From Hyposmocoma kahamanoa (taxonomy: Eukaryota > Arthropoda > Insecta > Lepidoptera > Cosmopterigidae): DNA of 64,000 nucleotides. Positions 33,127-44,500 of this stretch are shown one piece after another. Position 1 is the first letter of the stretch. Every line of letters begins with the position of its first letter. The DNA lies in assembly GCF_003589595.1 (NCBI RefSeq), contig NW_020653200.1, forward strand, positions 1,295,375 through 1,359,374. The letters run 5' to 3'. A program made the position numbers and the translations under genes. The notes under the pieces are model-generated. The model saw only the letters and a program-made list of their open reading frames with translations, was not told the origin of the DNA and searched no databases.

Positions 33127-33579
33127 TAATATTATTTCCAAATCTATCTTGTCTTTTTGCCTGGAAAATATTGATGTTCAGCAACAAGGCCGCTTTTAAC
33201 ATCCTATCTTTTGCTTTTACCAGTATTTTGTTCTTATGCGTAAATATTAAATAATCTGTGCTTATACGGAGTAAAAAGTATTTGTGTTGTACTGAAAGTC
33301 GATGCCCTAAGACTTTTTGGTTTTCAGAGCCTTCATACGCATTAAACAGAAAATTGTAAATGTAGTCCAGCTTTTTGGCTGAAATTAGTATTTATGTAAT
33401 GTAATTAAATATCAAATTGGCTTAAAAACATTCTTAAAAGAATGATGCAATAAGGATACGACTTGTATCAAAATTAATTTTACGTCTCACAGGTAAAAGG
33501 TTAAGTTGTTAACATCTTTCTTCACACTGATCTACTCTGAACCAAATAGTCAATTCAGGGGTCAGGTATCTAAGCCTCC
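33127..33579. other. No gene seen
   Basis: AT-rich, nothing recognised. Confidence 0.4.
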
Positions 33580-33582
33580 TAA

Positions 33583-33806
33583 GGGCACGTTCAAATTAGC
33601 CGCGCTGCAGCAGCGCTGCAGCCGCGAGATGACCGCGCGATTGTCACTTTCAAATAATGTCTAGAAGCGCTGCAACCGCGCGGCGGCCGCGCGACAACCG
33701 CGCTGCTGCAGCGCGTCTAGAATTATATGAAAAGTGACAGTCGCGAGGCCACCACGCGGCCGCCGCGCTGCTGCAGCGCGGCTAACAGCGGCTAATTTGA
33801 ACGCCC
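33583..33806. mobile_element. GC-rich palindromic MITE with TAA duplication (PIF/Harbinger-like)
   Basis: 224 bp with TAA at 33580-33582 and 33807-33809. The ends GGGCACGTTCAAATTAGCCG and the inverse of GGCTAATTTGAACGCCC match. The interior is almost entirely GCTGCAG/GCGGCCGCGCG words that fold back on themselves, in an AT-rich region. No frame. Confidence 0.8.
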
Positions 33807-33808
33807 TA

Positions 33809-34050
33809 AGGGCCCGTGTACATCAAAATGTACATAATGTGTGAAGTGGTTCAGACCCTATCAATATTATTCCTAAGATTACGTAAAGACCCAGAGTACG
33901 TTGTAATGAAAATATCGCATTCATTTGTAGCGCTAAATCTACATTCTATACGACCATAAGGAGTCTAGAAAAGTACGCTTTTCATACAAATCTGAGAGTA
34001 TACTTGCTTAGGCCCGAAGAATGTAATACATTTTAATGTACATTAGGCGT
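33809..34050 (+). repeat. Dispersed repeat I, copy 2
   Basis: Second copy of 27268-27455, longer at both ends. Its left GTGTACATCAAAATGTACAT and right ACATTTTAATGTACATTAGG are roughly inverse, so the family may be an inverted-repeat element. It begins immediately after the MITE's TAA. Confidence 0.5.
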
Positions 34051-34390
34051 TTAACGCTTTTTCATTGTAGCATGGTTGGGTCTTAAGACGTTAAGGCATC
34101 GATTGTACCATTAAGGAAAAAAAATGTTGGCTGTAAGCCGAGAGACATAGTTCCGATAACAAAGCTTTCATTGTCATGGAAATACAAGGTGCAGTTACAT
34201 AATAAAGTATTAAATTTGTGACCTCTATCGGCTCTCATCCAACAAAGTTTCTTTCTAAAAGTATTGAACAAAATTCTTGGGCAGGTACATATTACGGATA
34301 GGACTCACATTTTGATTTCTTGGCGTTGGGATTTTTCTAAAGGCTCATTTTAATAAATCCGTTTTAAGACAGGATCAATATTAAAACATC
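34051..34390. other. No gene seen
   Basis: Nothing recognised; a 62-codon minus frame is not supported. Confidence 0.4.
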
Positions 34391-34680
34391 AACCCACTTA
34401 TACGTCCCCCTACTGGGCAAGGGTCTCATCGCAGGCGAGAGTTTTAGACCATAATCCACCACGCTGGCCCAATGAGGATTGGGGTCTTCACACGTTTTCC
34501 GAGGGCTGTGAACCGTCTTCGATGCGCACTTATATTTTATAAAAAAAAAGTTTCATCACAATGTTGTCCTTTTTTTTTTGACGGGGGGAAATCTTTATGG
34601 ATACCCCTGAGCCCAGGGAGACTCAGGGGTTATGTATGGACTCTCCCTCCAGACGGATCACAATGTTGTCCTGCACTGAA
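34391..34680 (+). repeat. Dispersed repeat H copy with a second short repeat
   Basis: 34391-34525 carries CTACTGGGCAAGGGTCTC, CCACCACGCTGGCCCAATG and a CTTCACACGTTTTCC block as at 42775-42990. 34567-34675 is a second short repeat (GGGGAAATCTTTATGGATAC) related to one at 48205-48310. Both are partial, and an ATCACAATGTTGTCCT word appears at both 34556 and 34660. Confidence 0.5.
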
Positions 34681-34989
34681 AAGGCTCATGGTAAATTTCA
34701 AACTAAATTTCGAATATAAATTCCGAAAAACTCAGAGGCGGTAGGTCAAACAATTAGGCTACCACGGCATCTTATCAAGATCCGCTGACTGGTTTTATTA
34801 GTAAATATTACTTGAGTCATCGATTGCTCATCATTAGGCATAATTTGTGAGTTGTCAACATTTCCGCTAATTAAATAAAGATCACTCAATACTTATCTAC
34901 TTCCGGCTGAAGACCGTTATTAAGTCCCAGTTATAAAGTGCAGGATCTTGGTCCTGTGAAATGGTGTAATCCTAAATGCCAATTATTAT
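34681..34989. other. No gene seen
   Basis: Nothing recognised. Confidence 0.4.
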
Positions 34990-35130
34990 ACAGTCAATAG
35001 TGAAATTACAGGCACGTGAGACTTGTCAACTTAGCAGGCGTGTAACTTGTAACTAACTAACTTGTGTAACTTGGCAGGCGTTGTGGCAAGGAACCTCAGA
35101 TCTTTGCGATTTTAATTTCTAAGTCGCGGT
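34990..35130 (+). repeat. Family A repeat, degenerate partial copy
   Basis: Retains GTGAAATTACAGGCACGTGAG and CAGATCTTTGCGATTTTAAT, with a local duplication of a TGTAACTTG/GGCAGGCGT phrase between them. Confidence 0.6.
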
Positions 35131-35639
35131 TGACTTTTGCGTGTGGTCGAAATATGTCAAAATATCAAATATAAGTCTCACTGTACATGAAAGCATGACA
35201 GCGTAAATCCAGTTATTACAGGACTAAGAACCTTATTTATTAATAATGGCCTTATTTTATTTACAGATTTTCCTTTACTTTGTGTTTCTTGGAAACACTT
35301 GTAACTATTAACCCAGACCGAGATAAGGGTAATTAATTTCAGATAACAAATTGCATATAATAAAATGTAGAATTTGCTCTTGTTATTTACTTACCTTTAG
35401 TGTGGCGTTTACATTTGAATAGTTGAAATTAGCTCGTAAAAGTAATCTTCACTCACAATTAATTCACAATTAATCTTCACAACTCTGATGTAGTAATTTT
35501 CAGCATGTTGTACTCTTCGATAAATAAGTACACTAAAAAAATGTCTGGCAGAGGCACAATAGATGTCAAGACATTTATTGTTACAGCGACAAAATACTAT
35601 TGATAAGGATTGATGCTAAGCAAGGTTACTGTCTAAAGT
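35131..35639. other. No gene seen
   Basis: AT-rich sequence; nothing recognised. Confidence 0.4.
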
Positions 35640-36040
35640 TAAAATTATACAATGAACTACCATCGACTATATCCGAATTGCTCGAATTAGAATTCAAAAC
35701 AAAGATAAAAAAATATTTTAATCGAAAATCCATTCTATAAAGTTGACGAATATTTTGACCTTATGTATTCAAAAAAATGCTCATTATTTTATGACATTTA
35801 ATGTATCTATTGATGATTTATTACTTATAACAATATATTATTATTAAATTAATATTTTAATTTATGTGTATATAGTGCAAATCTATGAATTTAGTTATAG
35901 TAGTATGTTGAGTGTGTCGTTAGTTATAGGTAATATTAAATATTAGTAGTGAATCGCTTTGATAAGATATTTTGTACTATTGACGTGCCAAATGTTACGA
36001 GCTTTGTGACGTGGCAAATAAAGAATTTGAGTTGAATTGA
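35640..36040 (+). mobile_element. Possible LINE 3' end (Jockey-type tail)
   Basis: A frame near 35655-35740 reads LPSTISELLELEFKTKIKKY, resembling the closing residues of Jockey/RTE-type ORF2 proteins. About 270 bases of AT-rich 3' UTR-like sequence follow, ending AATAAAGAATTTGAGTTGAA. No RT core is present. The assignment is by resemblance only. Confidence 0.4.
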
Positions 36041-37423
36041 TAGAAAACAAAGCCCATGTGTGCATGCAACTTTCTTTTTTTTGCCAAAGGCTTCTGTGCC
36101 TCCAGCAATGGAAATATAAATCATATTACAAATTCGACCGACTCGACAAAGTTAGTAGTTCCATAATAATCCGCTAGATGGCATGGACCCGTCCGTTTTA
36201 TGCAAATACTGAACCGCGGTGTTAAGATTTTCCCTCGTATGGTGACAACTTCGACTGAAAGAAATTTGATTATACAATATAAACGAAGTCACTATACATA
36301 TAAGGAGTCGAGTCCTAGTGGGAACGACTGCCAGGACCTATGTGGTAGCTGGTGTAATATTGTTTGTTACTTTGGTACACAAAAGTGACGAATCTGCGCA
36401 CTCGTCGATATGGAATGTTGTTGCAATGACAACATAGACTTCATAATAAAAAGCTTTGTTATGGGAACTCGGCGCTCAAGAATTTAAGGTTTATTATTGA
36501 TTCAGGAATTTTTGTTCTTATGTAGAATAGAAAACGTAACTGTGTATTTATGTTATTAAATGAGAAATATTGAGATACCTCAGTTTAGAGCTTGCAACTA
36601 ATTTGAAACGGACACACACAGAATTTGCAAATTTTTAAGCTAAATCTAAAAATTACAATTAATCGTTTTATTAAAAAAATTGTTACTATTACAGAAATCG
36701 GTACGACAAATTCTATATTAGGAACCTTTTGTACCTTTCAGCGTAGTAATATTTTCTTAACCGCAACTTGGGTGATCTGATGTATTCACGGTAAAATACA
36801 AAAAAAAAAACAGGTGAATTTTGTTTGGACGGATAAAGTATAAAAAACTTAGTTCTTGTTACAAGAAGGAAAAAACAGTCTTTTGCATTTTAAGATAAAT
36901 CAGTTTGTTGATTGACATAAAATGCAATTCAAGTTGATTTGCCTGACCAAAATTTACTTTAATTTTTTTAAAGACATCTTTTCGCTATTTTTGTGGTACT
37001 ACCGAAAATAACTTTATGTTGTCGATTTTGTGAATAACCAAAACCCTACAATTTTGAATTCAAATTGGGTCATACAAGCTTCTTCCAATTGTTTATTTAT
37101 AGGAAAACAAGGGACTAACATACATTAAAGTATTAAATGATAATAATTTTTTCAGATATAATTTTTTAGAACGAAAGCGCTCTGGACCCCAAAGATCTAT
37201 TCTATGATTTCACCTTCGTAGGGTTTGAATAAACAGTTGGAACAGAGGTATTGTTGGTTTTATCTTTCCGCTCCCAGCTCAGCTAAAGAGCCAACTCTGC
37301 CTAAAATTTTGAACACAGAAGTATAATCACGCTTCAAGTCTGTGATTTTGATAGATACAAATAAAGGAGTACTTATCGAGATGGAATCGCATTAAATCAG
37401 AAAGACAATAGCTTTTATACGCA
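36041..37423. other. No supported gene
   Basis: 1.4 kb AT-rich. A 62-codon plus frame at 36200-36388 has no recognisable content. Confidence 0.4.
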
Positions 37424-38541
37424 GGGCGCAGTATAAGTTTCCGGAAAGAATAAGAAAAAAACACTATAAGTGGTCAGATATGAATTGATTATTTCTCAAA
37501 ATGTTCTCCGTTAGCGTTAATGCACTTTTTCATAAAATTAACCGATTTTGAAAACATTTATGCCACTCCTCCAAGACAATATCTGAAATATATTTTTCGT
37601 ACTCTGCGATAGCCTCTTCAGGTGATGAAAATCGTTGACCGCGTAACTAGTTCTTAATTTTTGGAAATAAATAAAAGTCACAAGGTGCCAGGTCAGGACT
37701 GTATGCGGGATGGCTCATAAGGTCAACGTTGTTCACCTTCAAAAATTCACTTGTCTGTCTGGCCGTGTGAGAACTGGCATTATCGTGGTGCAAGATTATA
37801 CGGCGTTTACGGTTATTTTTACGGAGTTTGTCAATAACTTCCGACAAACAAATGGTCGTGTACCAATCACTATTCACAGTACAACGATTCTCCAAAGCAA
37901 CGATAGCCACGTGTCCAGTTTTATTAAAAAAAGAAGCAAGCATCCACTTAGAGGTACTTTGCACGCGTGCCACTTTGGTTGGTTTCGGCTCATCTCGAAA
38001 GACCCATACGCTCGATTGCTGTTTTGTTTTGGGGTCGTAACTATAAATCCATGTTTCGTCACCTATTACTATGTCCCACACCAAATTTGACGCCCCTTCG
38101 TTGATTCTGGTAAGCATGGCATTGCACCAAGTGACGCGATCCGTTTTTTAAGCCTCAGTCAAATTGTGTGGGATCCGCCGAGAACACAGCCTTTTCACAC
38201 CCAAATGTTTTTGTAGTATTAATTGTATTTGACTCATGCCTATGCCTATAATATTTGCCCGAATCTCATGGTATGTCACATGCCTGCCTGTTTTGATCAT
38301 ACGGCGCACAGCATCGATGTTTTTGTTGTTCACAGTAGTGGCCGAGCGACTATCACGAAATTCGTCACTGAGATTCACACGACCGCTTTGAATTCTGCAA
38401 ACCAGCTATATAAATAGTCGTCTTGCATGGTGCTTCATCGCTAAAAGCAGTTTGAAGCCGAGCGAAGCTACGCTGAGCTGTTAAATTACATTTAAAGTCG
38501 TAGAAAATCATACTACGAAAATTTTCACGAGTTAAATCCAT
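37424..38541 (-). mobile_element. mariner-family element (cecropia-like), decayed
   Basis: The left end begins around 37424 with GGGCGCAGTATAAGTTTCCGG. The coding region runs to ATG 38541. The matching inverted end on the right was not found up to 38621, where a Tc1-like element begins, nor just past that element. The right end is therefore deleted, diverged or disrupted. A fragment of the same family lies at 25001-25165. Confidence 0.8.
37530..38541 (-). pseudogene. mariner DD34D transposase with stops and frameshifts
   Basis: Begins MDLTRENFRSMIFYDFKC at 38541. The frame is lost around 38380-38410, then NLSDEFRDSR..NNKNIDAVRRM continues in another frame. In that frame there is a TAA at 38148-38150 and a TAG at 37647-37649. 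Beyond each the reading continues without shift (..TDRVTWCNAM; LRGQRFSSPEEA) to TGA at 37530-37532. Both stops sit where relatives have Gln, consistent with C-to-T changes. Catalytic residues remain: GDETWIY, HHDNASSHTAR and YSPDLAPCDF with DD34D spacing. Confidence 0.85.
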
Positions 38542-38621
38542 GGTGATGTAAACAACCGATTTCTAAAATGACGCCACAATGTAAAAACAAGTGACAGTCA
38601 GATGAAACAAACTGTATTCTA

Positions 38622-40164
38622 CACACATCAAAAGTGTCTAGGGATCAAGTGAATATTTTTAAAATAAAAATTATTTAAGCAATATTTACCAAATCCAGTC
38701 TTCCAGGACGACTTCTTACTTTAATGCTTATGTTTTATTTAACCGCTTACCCCTATATTTAATTAAAATAAACTAAAATTGATGTTTTTGCAAATTGTGG
38801 GAAAAAACTCAAATTAACGGCGTCAATTAAATGACAAAAAAATGGCGAAAATGATGATTTTGCTCATTTTTATTGTAAAGATAAGAAAATTAATAATCTG
38901 TATTTCCACCATTAACACGAATCACACAATTACAGCGATTCGGCATGCTTAAGATGAGTTCATCAAAATCACTTTGAGGAATGGCCGCCCATGTGTTTTG
39001 TAACAAGTCAAAATATTGTTGTAGAGTATGTACGGTATGCATACTCGGCACAGCTCTTCTTTGAAGCATATCCCATGCGTGCTCAATTGGATTGAGGTCT
39101 GGCGATTGAGCAGGCCACGGCAGAAGGTTGATACGAGCTTCGGCAAGAACGCATGTTACGACTCTACCCGTGTGTGGACGTGCGTTGTCATGCATTAGTT
39201 GAAATGAATCACCCAACTGGCCTCGCAAAGGGATGATAACATCTGAAACAATCCTCTCTGCGTAAACTTGAGCATTGAGGTTACCCCTGATCCAAATGAG
39301 ATCGGTTCTTCCGCCGATCCAAATACCGGCCCATATCATTATTGTTCCCCCACCATATGGATGAACTTCCTGACAATATCTCAAACGTTCATGACGTCCA
39401 GATGTTCTCCAAACTCGAGTACGTCTTGTATCCGGTCTCATACCGAAGCGGGATTCATCCGAAAAGCACACATAGCGCCAGTCTTCTTCCTCCCAGTTTC
39501 TGTGTTCGCGAGCCCATCGTAAACGGGCCCTGCGATTGCAGGTGCAATAGGTGGAACTCTGAGCGGCCTTCGGGATCGCAGACCCACTTCACGTAAACGA
39601 TTTCGGATTGTTTGATCGCTTATTAGCAAGCCTGAGGAGCTGTGGAGCCTCGTAACCAACATCATGGCGGTCATGGTACGATTCCGTCGAGCAGTATTTT
39701 GGATATACCGGTCCTGTCTGCGAGGCGTGATGCGAGATCGTCCTCCATGTCGCTCGGCCACGCTGCCCGTCATGCGATAGCGCGTCCAGAGGCGACTTAT
39801 GACGCTCTGTGTAGTGTTAAGAGTGAAAGCCACAGCACGTTGCCTGGAACCAGCTTCCAACATTCCGACGGCTCGCATCATCACTTCTCGGGTTAAATGA
39901 TGTCGTCTCTCCATAATAATGAAAAGTGTTTCGGTTCCGATGCAGATATTGTAATGATTTTGTCAAAACGCTATAACTCATTTTTATACAAAACCACATT
40001 GACAATCGATTTTCTTCTTATTATCGAATTTAAACAATATTCCTTATTTAAATGTTAAAACTCGCAAAAAAGTATCAATAGCGATACAAAAAAGCTAATA
40101 TAATTAACCCTAATTGCAGCAATACTCTTAAACGTACTTGATCCCTAGACACTTTTGATGTGTG
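38622..40164 (-). mobile_element. Tc1-like DNA transposon (1543 bp), copy 2
   Basis: Perfect 29-bp inverted ends (38622-38650 and 40136-40164) start CACACATCAAAAGTGTCTAG, with TA at 38620-38621 and 40165-40166. Encodes a minus-strand DD34E transposase with a single frameshift. The first 12 bases of the ends are identical to those of copy 1 (16556-18090), pointing to related lineages, while proteins and inner ends differ. Confidence 0.92.
38890..39914 (-). pseudogene. Tc1-like DD34E transposase, single frameshift
   Basis: ATG 39914 (MERRHHLTREVMMRAVGML) leads into a homeodomain-like helix-turn-helix pair with linker SRITPRRQDR, then LGLRSRRPLRVPP-type sequence. The frame changes near 39535-39540, where one base appears to be missing. 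Past it the other frame contains ARLRWAREHRNW, the first Asp in CFSDESRFG, the second in MHDNARPHTG and the Glu in SPDLNPIEHAWD with 34 residues between. It ends at 38890 with VNGGNTDY. About 342 aa before the break. Confidence 0.88.
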
Positions 40165-40166
40165 TA

Positions 40167-41123
40167 TAAAGAGTTCCATTTTCAAATGGCGTAATTACTT
40201 TTTAAATATTGTTTATGTAAGTGGCCAGTTCCGGTTCCTATGTATCCATATTACAAGAGCGAAAAAGATCGTTGCCTTTTCTATCTCATTGCATGACATA
40301 AAACTTATTCGGACCAGATCAAGTCGAATAATAAGTGTGGTAACTCCCTAAGTCTTTCTCCGCTTTCCTATATCTCAAATGCTGTCTGGGAGAGATCGCT
40401 CTTAGCGATAAGGCCGCCTTTGCCCGCATTAGTTTTAAGCTGTCTATGTACTGTTTTTGTTCCTGTGTGCGATCGATAATGTGTATCTATCTTTACGTCT
40501 ATCTATCTATTTTTGTTCAAAAATACTTAACCTAGCTCGGAAGCCACAGTCCTTCCTAAGAGAAGTAACATGTTTGTTCAAATAAACAATAAATGTGATG
40601 AGTTTGATGCTGTCTTTATAACGACTACCAGACACAATTAATAATAATTTCTTAGCAAGAGAACCCAGTGGCATAAACAATGCAGCGCATAAGACGCCAC
40701 TCGTACTTGAACGCAATTGGAAAGGTAACAAATCAATAAGCAATCCAAGTGGAGTGGTCTAGACCTCTTACTGTAGGCTGTCGGCGCTGGTAATTTTCCC
40801 AGACACGCATTGTCATATTAGATTGGATGAAACTGGCGCAAAAGACAGGGATCAGTGGCTAACCTTGTCCCTTAGGCCTATTTCTATCACAGTATAGGAA
40901 AAATACCAAATTGTATTGACTCCGATGATTTTTTTTTTATATTGTGGTAGACAAATGGAGACAACATAAAACCATAATAATCCAATGTCTTATCAACTTT
41001 TTTTACATGGTCATTAAAGTTACAAAAAATATTTAAAATTTTTAAGAGGTTTTCATAACGTCGTGTTTTCATATAAATGCACAAAATTAGTGCATATCGT
41101 GTCCGTAGTAAAAACCGCATTGG
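40167..41123. other. No supported gene
   Basis: A 78-codon minus frame at 40507-40743 and an 87-codon one at 40887-41150 have no recognised domains. A TCTATCTATC-type run lies near 40485-40512. Confidence 0.35.
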
Positions 41124-41270
41124 CAGAATCACAATATAATTAATTGACAATTCATATTAAGAATTTTCAAACAAAACGAAAAACGCAACTGTGAAAATAG
41201 ATGAATTGCGTTTTTTGTTTTGTTTGAAAATTCATAATATGAATTGTCAATTAAACATATTATGATTCTG
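41124..41270. repeat. Long near-perfect hairpin
   Basis: 65-bp arms, 41124-41188 and 41206-41270, are inverse copies with few mismatches (core AATTTTCAAACAAAAC). The loop is 17 nt. Similarity continues more weakly outside the arms. AT-rich; no element ends or target duplication identified. Confidence 0.8.
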
Positions 41271-42374
41271 TCAATACGATATTTGTGTTTTCCATCCGTT
41301 ACTCTCATCTCTGGACTGTATTCGCACTTTCCGTCAGGCGCGGTGCAGTCATTTTGCCGAGACACAATAAAAAAAAAACGACCGTTTTAGACCTGCTCTG
41401 GTGTAATTTTGTAGCTGGTGTCATTTTTTGTATGAAAGTTATTTTAGGCATTTAATTCGAATGCTGAGAGTCCTAGATCCTCCAAACCAAAAAATATATA
41501 TACATTTATTATATAATCTGGAACGAAAGATTCTTCCGCTGACTGGACTGCGGGACGTCTGCTTGCCTTTCAAGTTTAGAGATAACATGTACTCATACGG
41601 AACATGGATTTTGGACTTAACATAAGTAATAGTTTGAAGCTGGTCGAAGGAACTGAGCGCAAAGAGCCCGAAAGAGAGAGAGAGAGAGAAAGAACTCACG
41701 TTTTACAACAAGTGCGTCCTAGCAAATCGCATTTCTATTTTGATATCCAATACTTTGAGTCACTGTTAAACAACATTAGAAAGATTGTTAGTCGCGTTAG
41801 CAATCACAATTGTTTGCGAGCAAAGGGTGTGGCGTGTGTGAGATGTAACATGCACTTGAGTGGAAATCGTCCATCACTATCAATGTTTTCATTTGAACTA
41901 CGACACTCTTTGGATTACGTGGCTTGTTTAGACTTGTGACGCATCTTGTCAGTCAACAGTGAGATAGGGTACAGTTTTACAAACCATAAATTTGCGCAAC
42001 TAATGTACTTTAGGCAAGTTTTTTAAAACCGGGACTTTCGATACCAGTCTTCAACGGTACCAGGATTTTCTATCTAGTCACCGTTCAATGTTGATACAAT
42101 CAATGAAATAGTAAGCAATATCGTACTCGGCGGCTTAGGAAAGTGATAGGTAAAGGTGAGTGTAGATAACCTTTCATAGATTTCTCACAGATAGATTCAA
42201 TAAATAATTTCAGTTGATCTATTATTATTAAATGATTACGTTATAATAATATTCGCCGATAATCAAAGGCGTTGTGTCAGCGTAACGAAGATATTACTGT
42301 CGATAGTCAAAGTCAATTCATCATTATTTCATGGGTAAGCAAATTACACTTGAAATCGTCATATAGATTAAACT
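41271..42374. other. No supported gene; (GA)n run
   Basis: A (GA)n run lies near 41671-41687. Overlapping frames of 60-110 codons on both strands (41428-41939) show no domain. Nothing else is recognised. Confidence 0.35.
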
Positions 42375-42450
42375 CTACTGCTCATTCATAAAGCAGATTC
42401 CCCTGAGAAGAATGAGCAAGAAACTCTAGGGGTTGCTCTTTGCAGTGTAT
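42375..42450 (+). repeat. Dispersed repeat G, copy 2
   Basis: CTGCTCATTCATAAAGCAGA, then AGATTCCCCTGAGAAG and GAGCAAGAAACTCTAGGGG, matching 55940-56015 and the inverse of 30160-30250. Class unknown. Confidence 0.6.
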
Positions 42451-42774
42451 AGTTCCCGACTAAGGTGAGAGAATTGTGATTCCAGGTAGTTGTTGTAATC
42501 ACCGCAATCCAACACACAGCACACCCAACACAACACCGATAGCACGGATTTGCAATTACGACACAGGTCACTATGACAGTCCACTAGTAGTCAGAGTTAT
42601 ATTTGAATACATTTATCGTTTACAATATTTAGTTCAAACATCTTAGAGAATACCTGCAAGACCTAAACAAATCACTACCACGGAAATTTTGTCATCCATG
42701 TACGCTGAACTTGAAGCGTATACATTGCCCTCAAAGATCATTTGTGCATGGTCAGGCTGGGCTTTACTCGAATC
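42451..42774. other. No gene seen
   Basis: Nothing recognised. Confidence 0.4.
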
Positions 42775-42990
42775 GTCGTCAGCCCATTACATGTCCTACT
42801 GTTAAGCAGTAGGCTCCGCTGGCCCAATGTGAGTAGGGAACTTCACATATTTTCCATGGGTTGTAAGCCGTCTGCGACATGTTTGTTCCCTGGCGATGTT
42901 TTCCGTTGACGAGAGATATTGCTGCTAAACATTCACATATCGCACTTCTAGTAAAATACAGAGTTAACTGCAAAACATTGTGATCCCAAA
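42775..42990 (+). repeat. Dispersed repeat H, copy 3
   Basis: CCCATTACATGTCCTACTG, GGCTCCGCTGGCCCAATG, CTTCACATATTTTCC and GCGATGTTTTCCGTTGAC follow the order seen at 34391-34525 and 5128-5300. Confidence 0.55.
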
Positions 42991-43479
42991 CCATTTTTAA
43001 AATGCGCAAAAACAGAGACACATTAGGCATTCCTTTATTTTTCTATAGAGGGCGTAATGCGTTCAGTAGCACTAAATACAAAATTTTAATTAATTTTCAA
43101 TAGTTCTATATATATAGAAGCAATAGTTCTCCCACCATCGTTCAATCGAATCGTCACGTCAGTTCTGACATGTCTGATTGATGAACGAAATCTTATCGTG
43201 CAGCTGCATCTAGCGACGGCGACCATTACACAGTTCTGTGACGAATAAAATTATTAATAGTAAAATTTTTATCAATGATCCTTTTCTTCATGCCTAATTA
43301 AATTCGTAATTTTCAGTTCATCACGGAATTTATTTAGAAATTACACATTGAAATTAATAACAAAATACATAATAATATGTATCTCGCTCATACCAGTGCT
43401 TAATGAGTCTTTTTCTTTTTGTTTTACATATTTTTTAAAAGTGTAATCAACACCTCGTATGTGCCGCAGCAAGCCAAAT
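42991..43479. other. No gene seen
   Basis: AT-rich, nothing recognised. Confidence 0.4.
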
Positions 43480-43735
43480 AATATTATTAACAATAATAAT
43501 AACCGCACACACTCCTAGCCTCGCACTAGGGAAACCCTGTATCTCTGGTGCTATGGACACGCACATAAACAACCACAAATTACACCCAAACTCACAATTC
43601 CAATGTGCCTGTCATTTCGCCAGAACCCGTAACCCTTCAAAACCGGAACGTTCACAAGTAATGGTCACATTACTGCTTGTTGGCAGAAATTGGTAAGGTA
43701 CAGTACTTCCCTGGACAAACTGTTACACAGGGTGC
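43480..43735 (-). repeat. SINE C tail fused to a family A piece
   Basis: 43480-43582 is the 3' body of tRNA-derived SINE C on the minus strand (ACACTCCTAGCCTCGCACTA, GGGAAACCCTGTATCTC). It runs directly into a minus-strand family A segment at 43598-43735 (GTAACCCTTCAAAACCGGAA and CAGTACTTCCCTGGACAAAC). Both are truncated. Confidence 0.65.
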
Positions 43736-44292
43736 CTTAAAGCTATTAAATTCCCTTTGCAACTTCACACGCCGAACGCGATGCATTTTCCTTATGCAAA
43801 TGCTCGAACATGGTCGACTTTGCGCTGGCAACAATTTCCGCCGATTAATTTTTGAGTTAGTAAACCATCTCGTGCACTTGTCGTGTGTTAGTTACGAGCA
43901 AGTTCAACGTTCGTTGTAAACTTCAGGTCAAGTTCATTGATCGTTACGCGAATAATGTAGCCTGTGTCAAATGTTAAACAGCTTCAATGAATACATATTA
44001 CTGTGAACAATGCATTTTTAAGGTCTCTTATCACGCAATTAAATAAAACGTAGTATCACAAATATGTCTATGTCAAATCACGTGACGACGTTCGTGACCT
44101 GATGCGATAATGGGCCAATCATTTCATAACGTTACAGGGGGCATAACTTCCGTAAACGTCACGGGATTTGAAGACCTGTCTGACGAAACAGTTGCTAAAT
44201 TCTGGATTGCCGGTCGAAATTTTGAAAGCAAGAAAAGGTGATCTATCTGTGTATGGACAATTAATTTCTGGTGTTAAAAGTCCAGACTATTA
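43736..44292. other. No supported gene
   Basis: An 80-codon plus frame at 43677-43919 begins inside the family A repeat and has no recognised content. Confidence 0.35.
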
Positions 44293-44500
44293 AATAAAGG
44301 AGAGTGTGCGGTGAAATTCCACGATTTAAATCTGCGTTTTCTTCATCGGGGGATTAGACCGTGGTTTCATACGTATGTTATGGATATTCCAATGATTTGC
44401 ACGTAGCGTTAAGCTTCCACATTTATATGGCGAACGGATATGGAGCGGAATTCCCTGCATGCAGTGTTCCGTGAAACTTTTCCTTGAACCTTTTCAAGGT
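44293..44500 (+). mobile_element. CR1/Jockey-like LINE tail fragment
   Basis: Matches the 3' coding region at 23020-23240: GAGAGTGTGCGGTGAAATT, TTATGGATATTCCAATGATT, CACATTTATATGGCGAACGG and GAACCTTTTCAAGG. Heavily diverged, with stops in all frames. Confidence 0.7.

Noticed and set aside
38545..38590. SCaMC WWRHL exon, from ATGACGCCAC on the plus strand
   Set aside because: The reverse complement gives no flanking carrier residues. The region is the 5' flank of the mariner copy.
40507..40743. Mitochondrial carrier exon of SCaMC on the minus strand
   Set aside because: No PX[DE]XX[KR] signature, no acceptor/donor pair and no similarity to the carrier repeats.
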